A DNA stretch of 36,956 nucleotides from assembly GCA_943914115.1 (NCBI GenBank), contig CALUAU010000002.1:1-36956 (forward strand), in the 5' to 3' direction. The position numbers were made by a program, and so were the translations under genes. The stretch is from an uncultured Microbacteriaceae bacterium. Lineage in GTDB: Bacteria; Actinomycetota; Actinomycetes; Actinomycetales; Microbacteriaceae. Each line of letters starts with the position of its first letter. Within the stretch, counting starts at the first letter, position 1. The notes beneath the pieces are model-generated. The model ran no database searches. It saw only the letters and a list, made by a program, of their open reading frames with translations, and was not told the DNA's origin. This document shows, piece after piece, positions 16,181 to 24,123 of the stretch.

Positions 16181-17305
16181 TTACTTTCGAGCATCCCCGC
16201 CCTCGATAGTGGGTTGTGGCAGCGTCGGCGCGACCGACTGATCGACGCCGCCGGCGAGTGTCGAATCATCACGAATAACCGGGATGCTGGCGGTAATTGG
16301 CTCCGCTTCTTCCAGCTCACGCAACACCTCGAACTCTTCGTCATTGAGCGGCAGCGTAATCGGTGCGGTAACCGGGCCAAGCGGCGCCTCGACGGTGACG
16401 GTATCGGGGGCCAAACGCACACACACCACACCACCAACAACCAGCACCGCACCGATGAGCTGGCTGGACGTTGGCAGCTCAGCAAGCAAGATCGCCGAGA
16501 CCCCGATCGCCGCGAGCACTTCAAGGATCCCGAAAAATGAAGCCAGCCGCGAGCCAAGAATCTTCGCCGCAGCCACGCCACCGAGATAGCCACCGACAGT
16601 ACCGACGAGCACCACCACGAGCATCGGTATCCACCACGGACCCGGCTGGTTAAACAGCTCGACCGTGCCAAAAGTGAATTTCAGCGGCGCCAAACCGATA
16701 ACACCGACAGTGCCGGTAGCCAAAGCAGCCACAACCAAACCACCGCCGATGAGCGCGGTCGGCGGCAAATCATCCGGAATAGCTGCCGCAATCAGGTAGT
16801 AGCCACACACCGCGAGCATCGCCAGCGTGGCAAGCAAGATCCCGATCGGGTCGATCCCCTCCCCCGAACCGAAAACGTCCAGGGCGAACACGAGCCCGAG
16901 CACCGACAGCACCGAGCCGATCAACGAAAGCGAAGCGGGCCGATACTTCGTGTACCCCCACGCCGCCATCAGCATCAAAACCGGCGACAAATACTGAATC
17001 AGCAATGCCATTCCCACCGGCATTCTGGCCACGGCCGAATAGTAAAATAGCTGAGCCGCAGCCAACGCGATCACGCCGTAGCCAATGATCCAGCGCCAAC
17101 GCCGCCACCACACGCTCAAGTCGATGCGTGTCTGCCACAGCGCAACCGGCATTACCACCAGCGCGGCCGCAGCCAAACGCATCACAACCACCGCGTTTGG
17201 TGACCAACCGGCGAGCATCAACGGTTTCGCGAAGGGGCCCGACCCTGAAAAAGCAATCGCGGTCAACACCGCAATAACCATCCCCGTGTTCCGACTGCGC
17301 GACAC
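16181..17305 (-). CDS. EamA (DMT) family transporter
   Basis: This 374-residue protein has ten hydrophobic helices in two EamA repeats (about 8-135 and 145-290), followed by a hydrophilic C-terminal tail of about 75 residues rich in Glu, Pro and Thr. The family exports or imports small metabolites, often amino acids or nucleotide-like compounds; the substrate is unknown. GTG 17305 is chosen because AGGAGG lies four bases upstream. The first helix begins eight residues later at an ATG, which is an alternative start. The acidic tail is longer than usual for the family. The gene lies between sucC and the sarcosine-oxidase-like gene on the same strand, 43 bp after the latter's stop, so they may be co-transcribed. 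Confidence 0.82.
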   Translation of the reverse strand: MSRSRNTGMVIAVLTAIAFSGSGPFAKPLMLAGWSPNAVVVMRLAAAALVVMPVALWQTRIDLSVWWRRWRWIIGYGVIALAAAQLFYYSAVARMPVGMALLIQYLSPVLMLMAAWGYTKYRPASLSLIGSVLSVLGLVFALDVFGSGEGIDPIGILLATLAMLAVCGYYLIAAAIPDDLPPTALIGGGLVVAALATGTVGVIGLAPLKFTFGTVELFNQPGPWWIPMLVVVLVGTVGGYLGGVAAAKILGSRLASFFGILEVLAAIGVSAILLAELPTSSQLIGAVLVVGGVVCVRLAPDTVTVEAPLGPVTAPITLPLNDEEFEVLRELEEAEPITASIPVIRDDSTLAGGVDQSVAPTLPQPTIEGGDARK

Positions 17306-17348
17306 GGCACCTCCTACGTTTTCGCAGCTATGACCGATCTGAATGCGG

Positions 17349-18470
17349 TTAGTTATCGAACCGAGCCAATTGAAAATCGGGGTTAAGCGAGATCTCGTCG
17401 AAGAACACCCGGGCAATATATTCACCGATGGCATTCGCCATCTTGAAACCCTTCCCCGAAAATGCGGTGGCCGCAAAGATGCGCTGATCATTATCAACAA
17501 AGTCGAGGATGAACCGTTTATCGTGCGCATACAGTTCGGGATAGATCGCGGTGCGTACCGGCAGCGGATGCATCCCGTTCAGCACCCGCGGAATCCCGGC
17601 CTCACAGGCGAGCAAATCGTCACGAGTGACGAACTGGTCGTAGGTGAGCCCGGTGAACTCGGCTGGGCGTCGCTCGGTGAGCCCCGAAACTTTCACGTGC
17701 AAACCGTCGAGCGAGGGCGCGCCGTAGGCGTGAAAACCGGCACCCTCGCGGATGAACACGGGCATCCTGCCGGCACGGAAAAGTTCGGGGTCATCGGCCT
17801 GGAACCAGGTCATGATCTGCAGCTCGGGGCTGGCGACCGTCGCGAGCTGTGGCAAGATTTGCACCGTGCGAGCACCGGCAGCAACGATGACGCGGTTAAA
17901 CAGCCAAGCGCCCGATTCGGTGTGCACCACCACCCCGTCACCGTGCCGCTCGATACGGCGCACTGGATTTTCGATGACCGTCGCCCCAAGATCGAGGGCG
18001 CGGTCGGCCGCATCCCGCACCACCAGGTCGGTGCGCACAAAACCGCCATCGGGATCGAAATAGCCGATATCGCCGTGCGCCTGCGCAAATTGCGGAAATC
18101 GTGCGGCAATCTCATCCGGGTCGAGCGCCTCATACGCCACATCGAACTGGTCGGCGTAGGTTTCGAGGTCGTAGGCGTACATCGACCCTCGGGGCACAAT
18201 CGTGAGCGCCCCGCACTGCACAAACGAGCCGGCAAGCCGCTGGGATGACTCTTGCCACAGCTGCAGCGACCGCTCGATCAGTTGGCGGTAGGCCGCACCC
18301 TCACGATAGAGGCGGCGAAATAGGCGGGTTTCACCACCCACAGCCGAAAGGTCATTACCAACGCCGAACGCTTCAAACCCGACGACATCGGCTCCGCGTT
18401 TCACCAGTTCGTAGAGCGCGAACGCGCCGATTGAGCCGAGCCCAATTACTCCCACACGCGCCGACCGCAT
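17349..18470 (-). CDS. FAD-dependent oxidoreductase, sarcosine / N-methyltryptophan oxidase-like
   Basis: The 373-residue DAO-fold flavoprotein starts with a Rossmann motif, VGVIGLGSIGAFALYEL, followed by FEAFGVGN and GGETRLFRRLYREG. The C-terminal FSGKGFKMANAIGEYIA block is typical of monomeric sarcosine oxidase (MSOX) and E. coli SolA, including the oxygen-activating Lys. These enzymes oxidise N-methyl amines and amino acids, giving formaldehyde and peroxide. By hand alignment the cysteine that binds FAD covalently (MSOX Cys315) is Ala308 here (RTAIYPELY), and the active-site His of SHHGDTR is Gly (AVGGETR), while both Arg of the TR-x-x-R stretch are kept. So FAD is probably non-covalent and the substrate may differ. 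ATG 18470 directly precedes the Rossmann strand. Confidence 0.8.
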   Translation of the reverse strand: MRSARVGVIGLGSIGAFALYELVKRGADVVGFEAFGVGNDLSAVGGETRLFRRLYREGAAYRQLIERSLQLWQESSQRLAGSFVQCGALTIVPRGSMYAYDLETYADQFDVAYEALDPDEIAARFPQFAQAHGDIGYFDPDGGFVRTDLVVRDAADRALDLGATVIENPVRRIERHGDGVVVHTESGAWLFNRVIVAAGARTVQILPQLATVASPELQIMTWFQADDPELFRAGRMPVFIREGAGFHAYGAPSLDGLHVKVSGLTERRPAEFTGLTYDQFVTRDDLLACEAGIPRVLNGMHPLPVRTAIYPELYAHDKRFILDFVDNDQRIFAATAFSGKGFKMANAIGEYIARVFFDEISLNPDFQLARFDN

Positions 18471-18543
18471 GCTGACCTACTCTCTTACTGCTCCCCGTGC
18501 GAATACGCACTCGATCTGCATATTTGCGTGACATATCAATCAA

Positions 18544-18567
18544 ACCACCACCGCGTCGGTTGGTGGT
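18544..18567 (-). terminator. Terminator-like hairpin after pcrA
   Basis: ACCACCA-CCG and CGG-(T)-TGGTGGT form a 10-bp stem with one bulged base and a three-base loop. On the minus strand it is followed by TTGATTGATATG, which is fairly T-rich. It lies 23 bases after the pcrA stop. Confidence 0.6.
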
Positions 18568-18589
18568 GATCTGCGGCACGGCTACACGC

Positions 18590-20965
18590 CTAGAGCTTTT
18601 CAAGCGGCGCGATCTTAACGAGCAACTTTTTGCGCCCGGCCTCGTCGAAGTCGATTTCGGCGAGGCGTTTGGGGCCCGCCCCGAGCACTGCGCGTACCGT
18701 GCCCTCACCAAAGTCGGTGTGTTTCACGCGGTCACCCGCTGCGAGTTCGAGAGCCGAGTTGTCGCGCACTGCCCCGGTCACTCGGTTCGCGAACCGCTGA
18801 TTTTCGCGAGTGGGTTTGAACGTTCCCTTGAGCCCGCGGCCTGCGGGTAGCCGTTCTGGGCCGCGCGACCGAACTGCGCCCCCGCCGAAGCCGCTGCTGC
18901 CAAGCTGTCGGTTTTGCGGCATCCCCGGCGGTTGACGCCAATCAACCAGCGCATCCGGAATCTCCTGCAAAAAACGACTCGGCAGCGATGGCGCCGACTC
19001 ACCAAAAGTGGTGCGCTGCATCGCCAGCGTCAGATGCAGCAACTTGCGGGCACGGGTGATGCCCACATAGAACAGACGTCGTTCTTCGGCAAGACCACCG
19101 GGTTCGTCGACACTCATCCGGTGTGGCAACAGCTGTTCTTCAATGCCGGTGATGAACACCACATCGAACTCGAGCCCCTTCGCAGTGTGCAGGGTCATGA
19201 GCGACACCACACCCGATTCATCGTCGATCTCATCGGCTGCGGCCACCAGCGCCACCTCGGTGAGAAAGTCGACGAGGGTGCCTTCCGGATGCTGTTTGTC
19301 GAACTCTTTCGCAACGCCAACAAGTTCTTCGACGTTCTCGGCACGCGCCTCATCCTGCGGGTTTCCCGTGGCACGCAGCTTGTCGACATAGCCGATGTCT
19401 CGCAGCAGGTTCGCGAGCAGCTGCGAAACCGGAATCGGCCCCTGCGGTCGATCGGGGTCGATAGCCGCCCCTGCCCGGTCAAGAATCTCGGCGAGCTCGA
19501 TAATCGTTCGGGTCACCTTCGGCCCGAGCCCCAGCTCACTGGCACGGCTCATCGCCTCGCGGAAGGTGATGTCATGTGCCTGCGCGAAGTTCGAGATCGC
19601 GGTCTCGGTGGCGGGCCCGATCGATCGTTTCGGTGAGTTAATAATGCGCCGCACCGAGAGCTCATCGGCGGGGTTGGCGATCGTGAGCAGATACGCCACG
19701 ATATCTTTCACTTCGGCGCGCTCATAGAACTTCGTGCCGCCAATGAGCTTGTACGGCACGGCCGAACGGATCAAGATTTCTTCGAGCGCACGGGTCTGTG
19801 CGTTCGTGCGATAGAACACCGCCATATCGCCGAAGCGATACCCCTCATCACGCAACTTGTGAATCTCGTCGGCGATGAACTGCGCCTCATCGTGCGCCGA
19901 AAAACCGGTGTAGCCAACAATTTTTGCGCCAGTTCCAGCGGTGGTGAACAGGTTTTTATCGCGCCGGTCGAAGTTGTTGCCGATCACCGCGTTCGCCGCG
20001 TCAAGAATGTTCTGTGTTGAGCGATAGTTCTGTTCGAGCAACACCACCCTGGCACCGGGGAAGTCTTGCTCGAACTCGGTGATATTGCGAATATCCGCGC
20101 CGCGGAATGCGTAAATCGACTGGTCTGAGTCACCCACAACCGTGAGCGATGCCGGTGGTAGCGAACCGTCGGAGTCAAGCTCGATGCGAGTATCGGCCGG
20201 TACGTGTTCGGCTTCGGTGCGGCGCGTGAGTTCACGGATGAGCGCGTACTGGGCATGGTTCGTGTCTTGATACTCATCCACCAGCACGTGCCGGAAACGG
20301 CGTCGGTACAGGGCCGCAACCTCGGGAAAGCTGCGGAACATCCACACCGTCTCGCTAATCAAGTCGTCAAAATCAAACGCCTTATTACGCTGCAATTCAC
20401 GCTGATAGCGGCGATAGATTTCGAGGATGAGCGTATCGCGCGGGTTGCTGCCGTCGATGCTGCGCGCGAAACCGTCCGGGTCGATGAGTTCGTTTTTCAG
20501 ACCCGAGATTCGGTTCAGCGCGGCCGCCGGGGTGACGCCCAGCGACTCAGCCTCGAGCGCTTTTACGATCTGTTTCATGAGCGCCTTCGAGTCGGCGGCG
20601 TCATAGATGGTGAACCCCTGCGGATACCCAAATCGCGGTGCTTCGCGGCGCAGGATGCGCACGCAGGCCGAGTGGAAGGTTGACACCCACATCCCCTCAA
20701 CCGCTTCGCCGAGGAGCTGGCCGATACGCTCACGCATCTCGGCGGCGGCCTTATTCGTAAAGGTGATCGCCAATATCTGGCTCGGCCAGGCCTCACGGGT
20801 GGCGATCAGACCGGCGATGCGGTGGGTCAACACGCGAGTCTTGCCAGAACCGGCCCCGGCAATGATGAGCATCGCATCGCCTCGGTACTCGACCGCCTCA
20901 CGCTGAGGTGGGTTGAGACCGTCGACCAGATGCGAGGGAACTTCGGGAGCAAACAGGTTGAACAT
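18590..20965 (-). CDS. pcrA: ATP-dependent DNA helicase PcrA/UvrD
   Basis: This 791-residue SF1A 3'-5' helicase acts in repair, removal of stalled forks and plasmid replication. Motifs run in order: Q-motif LNPPQREAV, Walker A AGAGSGKTRVLTHR, motif Ia ITFTNKAAAEMRER, Walker B LVDEYQDTNHAQY, motif III TVVGDSDQSIYAFRGAD, motif IV EQNYRSTQNIL, motif V VVSLMTLHTAKGLEFDVVFI, motif VI RRLFYVGITRARKLL. The C-terminal Tudor-like tail (LAAGDRVKHTDFGEGTVRAVLGAG) binds RNA polymerase in relatives. ATG 20965 lies nine bases after TAGGGT, with no clear Shine-Dalgarno. The left copy of the 26-bp repeat sits only 27 bp upstream, so the cassette borders the pcrA promoter. Confidence 0.97.
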   Translation of the reverse strand: MFNLFAPEVPSHLVDGLNPPQREAVEYRGDAMLIIAGAGSGKTRVLTHRIAGLIATREAWPSQILAITFTNKAAAEMRERIGQLLGEAVEGMWVSTFHSACVRILRREAPRFGYPQGFTIYDAADSKALMKQIVKALEAESLGVTPAAALNRISGLKNELIDPDGFARSIDGSNPRDTLILEIYRRYQRELQRNKAFDFDDLISETVWMFRSFPEVAALYRRRFRHVLVDEYQDTNHAQYALIRELTRRTEAEHVPADTRIELDSDGSLPPASLTVVGDSDQSIYAFRGADIRNITEFEQDFPGARVVLLEQNYRSTQNILDAANAVIGNNFDRRDKNLFTTAGTGAKIVGYTGFSAHDEAQFIADEIHKLRDEGYRFGDMAVFYRTNAQTRALEEILIRSAVPYKLIGGTKFYERAEVKDIVAYLLTIANPADELSVRRIINSPKRSIGPATETAISNFAQAHDITFREAMSRASELGLGPKVTRTIIELAEILDRAGAAIDPDRPQGPIPVSQLLANLLRDIGYVDKLRATGNPQDEARAENVEELVGVAKEFDKQHPEGTLVDFLTEVALVAAADEIDDESGVVSLMTLHTAKGLEFDVVFITGIEEQLLPHRMSVDEPGGLAEERRLFYVGITRARKLLHLTLAMQRTTFGESAPSLPSRFLQEIPDALVDWRQPPGMPQNRQLGSSGFGGGAVRSRGPERLPAGRGLKGTFKPTRENQRFANRVTGAVRDNSALELAAGDRVKHTDFGEGTVRAVLGAGPKRLAEIDFDEAGRKKLLVKIAPLEKL

Positions 20966-20974
20966 GTCTCGTAA

Positions 20975-20980
20975 ACCCTA
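20975..20980 (-). promoter_or_regulatory. -10 box of pcrA
   Basis: TAGGGT on the minus strand gives a leader of only about two bases. The expected -35 position (about 20998-21003) falls inside the left direct repeat, so the repeat contributes to this promoter. Confidence 0.4.
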
Positions 20981-20991
20981 TCCGCAACCTC

Positions 20992-21017
20992 CGACACAAT
21001 CCCTAGGCGTCGAGCGC
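20992..21017 (+). repeat. Left 26-bp direct repeat of the Fic cassette
   Basis: CGACACAATCCCTAGGCG, then T, then CGAGCGC. The same 26 bp occurs at 22016-22041 with a C in place of the T. On the minus strand it is the end of a 15-codon open stretch reading W-D-E-T-Q ... A-L-D-A-stop (21050-21003), which may be a remnant gene end. Confidence 0.85.
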
Positions 21018-21149
21018 AATATCTGCCAGCCACGTCTGTGTCTCGTCCCATTACACCCCGCAAAACCGCAGGGGTAACGGTCTCGTTTCGTCCGATATTT
21101 GAGTTTCAACCCCAACGGTAGAGTAAATAGGAGACCAGGAGGGAACCCT

Positions 21150-21392
21150 ATGGCCGCTACCAAGTTCAACGTCGAGGCGCGCTGGCCCGAGCTGTTTGCG
21201 AATCTCAGCGCAGCCGACCGTGAGATCGTTGTGAACGCCCTCGCGTCGAGTTGGCACGAGGGCTGGGTGCCGAACCGCGAGGATGTCAAAAACCTCACCG
21301 ACCTGATGCGCGGCGCGATAGATGAGGCGGAGTACGACCGCCGCGCGGCGGCCTCCGTCGAGCGCGCTCACGCCCTCGCTGCCGCTGGCTAA
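21150..21392 (+). CDS. VbhA-like antitoxin of a Fic module
   Basis: This 80-residue helical protein has the Fic-inhibition motif (S/T)xxxE(G/N) as S-S-W-H-E-G at residues 33-38. In class I Fic systems the Glu of this motif in a separate antitoxin blocks the ATP site of the toxin. ATG 21150 is chosen because AGGAGG (21137-21142) lies seven bases upstream; an upstream ATG at 21099 has no such site. The stop overlaps the toxin start (TAATG), giving coupled translation. The upstream 130 bp contain an imperfect inverted repeat, TTAC-A-CCCC and GGGG-TAA (21051-21077), which could be an operator for autoregulation. Confidence 0.82.
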   Translation: MAATKFNVEARWPELFANLSAADREIVVNALASSWHEGWVPNREDVKNLTDLMRGAIDEAEYDRRAAASVERAHALAAAG

Positions 21393-22030
21393 TGACCGCA
21401 CGCTTCGATTCCTGGGATTCATATTTTTGGGAACCGGGCGGCCCCGTCCTACGCAACCTCTACGGTTTGCGCGACGGGGCCGACCTGTCGCGGCGGGAGT
21501 ACGCGGAAACCGCTAAGCAGCAGGCGTTCATCGAGCGCAGCGCCATCGTGATCCCCCGCACCTACGACGCCGAGCACCTGCGGGCGATCCACCGCGCGCT
21601 GTTCAAGAACGTCTACGAGTGGGCGGGAGAATATCGCACCGTGGGCATTTACAAACCACCGCTTGAATTCGCTCACCCCGACGAAATCGGCCGTTACCTG
21701 GACGACGTTTCACGCCTCGTACGCGGCGCGGAATGGCCGCAGCTGGATCGGATGCAATTCGCGAAGGCGGCCGCCGAAGTGTTCGCCCACATCAACCAGG
21801 CGCACCCGTTCCGCGAAGGCAACGGCCGGGTCGGAAAACTGTTCATGCAGCACGTCTCGGCACTCAGCGGCTTCAAGCTCGATTACAACCCGGAGTGCAC
21901 CGGCATCACAACCGAAGTGTGGATCAATGCCTGTGCACTGTCGCGACCCGATATCGGCAGCTACCGGCCCGTTCCGGACAGCCTCGTGCCGGTGTTTGAG
22001 CATTTGGCAGTGCCGCGACACAATCCCTAG
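21392..22030 (+). CDS. Fic family toxin (AMP-transferase)
   Basis: The 212-residue Fic-domain protein has the core motif HPFREGNGRVGK at residues 138-149 (consensus HxFx(D/E)GNGRxxR). All key residues are present except that the last Arg is Lys. YEWAGEYRTVGIYK at 75-88 is the family's flap region. Fic enzymes transfer AMP, or other groups, from ATP to target protein hydroxyls; VbhT-like toxins modify DNA gyrase and topoisomerase IV. The target here is unknown. The last codons (R-H-N-P-stop) fall inside the right direct repeat, and the TAG stop shares CTAG with the stop codon of the convergent phosphodiesterase gene. Reading frame and codon use look intact, so the toxin is probably functional. 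Confidence 0.9.
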   Translation: MTARFDSWDSYFWEPGGPVLRNLYGLRDGADLSRREYAETAKQQAFIERSAIVIPRTYDAEHLRAIHRALFKNVYEWAGEYRTVGIYKPPLEFAHPDEIGRYLDDVSRLVRGAEWPQLDRMQFAKAAAEVFAHINQAHPFREGNGRVGKLFMQHVSALSGFKLDYNPECTGITTEVWINACALSRPDIGSYRPVPDSLVPVFEHLAVPRHNP

Positions 22031-22041
22031 GCGCCGAGCGC
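22016..22041 (+). repeat. Right 26-bp direct repeat of the Fic cassette
   Basis: CGACACAATCCCTAGGCG, then C, then CGAGCGC. It covers the last five codons of fic and, on the other strand, the last codons and stop of the phosphodiesterase gene. Partner of 20992-21017. Confidence 0.85.
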
Positions 22042-22953
22042 GGCAATGGCGCCGGCCGGATCATCACAGAACAGCGCATCCACGCCGGTTTCGGCGAGAT
22101 AGTGCAGATGGTCGACGGCACTACCGCCAAACGCCGGCGGCAAAAACTGCGGCTCGGGCCGCACCGTGTAGCTAAAAATCTCCAGTCCGCGCTGATGCGC
22201 GCGCCGCACCAGGCCGCTACTGAGCTGCGAAACATGCACCGAAATGCCGTGGTGATGCGCGGCCACGCGATCGAGTGCCGCATCCGACAACCACCCCGGC
22301 CCGGCCTCGTCATGTTCAGCCACCGCCGGTGCAATCAACAGGATGCGTTTACCCGGCAGGTTCTGTTCGCGCATCCGCTCAAGCAACCCGTATTCAAAAC
22401 ACTCCCAGCGCACATCCCGAAGCGGTGACGCATCCCAGTGTCCGTCAAGCTGCTCAGCAAGCAATTCTGCAAAGTCATAGCCCAGCCGCCGGGTGCGGCC
22501 ATCATGTTTGAGCTCGATCACGAGCCCCACCTGCGGTGCCGTCAGCTCGGTGAGCGTCACGAGATCGGTCAGCGAAAGAATCTGTGAGAGTCGGGTGCCG
22601 CGAGCGTGCTCGCCGACCACCGCACTGTCACGACGTAGCTGCGGCAGACGTTCACGGGCGTTCAGGGTGCGCAGCTCAGCCAGCGTGAAGTCTTCAGCAA
22701 ACCAACCGGTTTCGGCGATGCGGCCGGCGCGTTTACGAGTGTGCCGCCGCGCATATTCAAACCGTTCGGCGACGTCGGTAGTCGACCCGAGCTCAGGTTC
22801 GTGACGCACCACCAGGGTGCCGTCTTTGCTGACTACAAGATCGGGTTCAACGAGGTCTACTCCCGCGGCAAACGCAGCGCGGTAGCTTGCTTCAGTATGT
22901 TCGGGTGCCGCACAGGGCGCTCCGCGATGACCAATGATGAGCGGTCGTGCCAC
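22027..22953 (-). CDS. Glycerophosphodiester phosphodiesterase (GDPD)
   Basis: The 308-residue TIM-barrel enzyme hydrolyses deacylated phospholipids such as glycerophosphocholine to glycerol-3-phosphate and an alcohol. Catalytic pieces at the N-terminus are IIGHRGAP (His9, Arg10), PEHTEAS (Glu18), VDLVEPDLVVSKDG (Glu36, Asp38) and VVRHEP (His51). No signal peptide is seen, so it should be cytoplasmic. GTG 22953 lies six bases after AACACT; a second GTG overlaps at 22955 in another frame. Its 3' end forms part of the right repeat of the Fic cassette and its stop overlaps the fic stop. The product glycerol-3-phosphate is also the product of GlpK encoded further right. Confidence 0.9.
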   Translation of the reverse strand: MARPLIIGHRGAPCAAPEHTEASYRAAFAAGVDLVEPDLVVSKDGTLVVRHEPELGSTTDVAERFEYARRHTRKRAGRIAETGWFAEDFTLAELRTLNARERLPQLRRDSAVVGEHARGTRLSQILSLTDLVTLTELTAPQVGLVIELKHDGRTRRLGYDFAELLAEQLDGHWDASPLRDVRWECFEYGLLERMREQNLPGKRILLIAPAVAEHDEAGPGWLSDAALDRVAAHHHGISVHVSQLSSGLVRRAHQRGLEIFSYTVRPEPQFLPPAFGGSAVDHLHYLAETGVDALFCDDPAGAIAALGA

Positions 22954-23053
22954 ACCAATAGTGTTCCGGCAGCGGGTGACGGGGCGGTTACCCGCTCCCG
23001 AACGTCAGCCGAATGTTCAACTTCCGAGCCACGCAGATACAGTGCCGGAAACC

Positions 23054-23089
23054 GCGAGGGCGGCCGCCCGTTCGGGTAGCCGCCCTCGC
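23054..23089 (-). terminator. Strong hairpin after the Bax inhibitor-1 gene
   Basis: GCGAGGGCGGC (23054-23064) pairs perfectly with GCCGCCCTCGC (23079-23089); inside it CCCG-TT-CGGG extends the stem. It lies 21 bases past the stop at 23111 and before the phosphodiesterase start. Confidence 0.75.
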
Positions 23090-23110
23090 TAGTTGGGATG
23101 CACCGATGCG

Positions 23111-23986
23111 CTAATCGTTCGACCGCAAAATCGCGATCAATCGCAGCAGCTCGAGGTAGATGTACACCACGGTCGACACCAGCGCGTAAGCACCCAGCCA
23201 ACCGTACACGCGCGGGGCACCGTTGCGTGACCCCTGCTGGATGAACTCGAAGTCGGTGATCAGCAGGTACGCACCCATCACCACCGCAAAAATACCGAGG
23301 AACACACCCAGCGGAATACCAAAGACCTCAACACCGCGAAGGCCCCACGGATTGTTAGTCACGTTAAACGCCATCAACCCGAAGTTCAAAAGCGAGAACA
23401 CCAGGTAGCTCAGCCCCGCAATCATGAAGAACTTGGTCAGCTTCGGTGAGGTGCGCACCTTGCCCGACATGAACAGTGCCAGCGTGACGCCAACCACCAC
23501 GAAGGTTGCCAACACCGCCTGGATCACAACGCCCGGGAAGAACGCCTCGAGATAGGCCGAGTAGCCGCCCACGAGCACACCCTCGGCAACCGCGAACACC
23601 ATGATCAGCGGCACCCGCACCTGCTTACCGAAGGCGAGCACCAGACCGATGATGAGTGCCGCGAACGAACCGCCGATAGCAAGGCCCAGGCCCACTGCCG
23701 GTTGAGCCATAGTGATGAACCAGTTGACGACGGCCGTGACCAGCACGATACCGAACAGCATCGCCGACTTGGCGATCGTGTCTTCCACGCTCATCCGGTC
23801 CATCTGGTCGGCCGAAGCTGCGGGCATACCGTATTGGTGGTTCAACGCATCCGCCGAAGGAGCATACTGCTGCTGTGGGCCAGGTTGCTGCCAGCCGGGA
23901 GCCGACTGCGGCTGCGCGGCGTAGGTGGGCTGCTGTGAGGCAGTGCCGTTGAAATAGGGGTTGCGCTCGAGCGCTGCGTTAGCCAT
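23111..23986 (-). CDS. Bax inhibitor-1 / YccA family membrane protein
   Basis: The 291-residue protein has an N-terminal hydrophilic tail of about 75 residues rich in Gln, Pro, Ala and Tyr, then seven hydrophobic helices. The helices show SVEDTIAKSAMLFGIVLVTA, YSAYLEAFFPGVVIQAVLAT and LLNFGLMAFNVTNN, typical of the actinobacterial Bax inhibitor-1-like group. The last segment, YGWLGAYALVSTVVYIYLELLRLI, ends in the conserved half-helix. Relatives include pH-gated calcium leak channels; the bacterial role is not settled. ATG 23986 has GGAGG eight bases upstream, and the open frame to 24001 lacks support. A strong terminator follows, so this is probably a single-gene unit. Confidence 0.88.
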   Translation of the reverse strand: MANAALERNPYFNGTASQQPTYAAQPQSAPGWQQPGPQQQYAPSADALNHQYGMPAASADQMDRMSVEDTIAKSAMLFGIVLVTAVVNWFITMAQPAVGLGLAIGGSFAALIIGLVLAFGKQVRVPLIMVFAVAEGVLVGGYSAYLEAFFPGVVIQAVLATFVVVGVTLALFMSGKVRTSPKLTKFFMIAGLSYLVFSLLNFGLMAFNVTNNPWGLRGVEVFGIPLGVFLGIFAVVMGAYLLITDFEFIQQGSRNGAPRVYGWLGAYALVSTVVYIYLELLRLIAILRSND

Positions 23987-24123
23987 TGAAGGGGCCTCCA
24001 AGCATAGTCATGGCAAAAGCTTGCGCCCAGTCTACGGATCGTTCCCCAAAAAATCTGCCTGAATTATTCAGCTCGCAACAGTGTTCGCCCACAGCATGAC
24101 GCTGTGCAAGGTCGGGTCATGCC

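Larger units (their letters stand above)
20992..22041 (+). mobile_element. Putative non-autonomous Fic toxin-antitoxin cassette
   Basis: Two 26-bp direct repeats with one mismatch bracket exactly the antitoxin and toxin genes with their own promoter region. The right copy overlaps the 3' ends of both fic and the convergent phosphodiesterase gene, as attachment sites at gene ends often do. One repeat-to-repeat unit is 1024 bp. There is no recombinase or terminal inverted repeat inside, so any movement would need a helper or homologous exchange. Mobility is inferred. Confidence 0.5.

Noticed and set aside
18245..18475. tRNA, CRISPR or rRNA anywhere in the window
   Set aside because: No cloverleaf with a CCA-type end, no regularly spaced repeats and no rRNA signature were seen on reading both strands.
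20992..22041. Insertion sequence or transposon
   Set aside because: There is no transposase and no terminal inverted repeats. A 26-bp direct repeat is longer than a normal target duplication, so site-specific or homologous recombination fits better.
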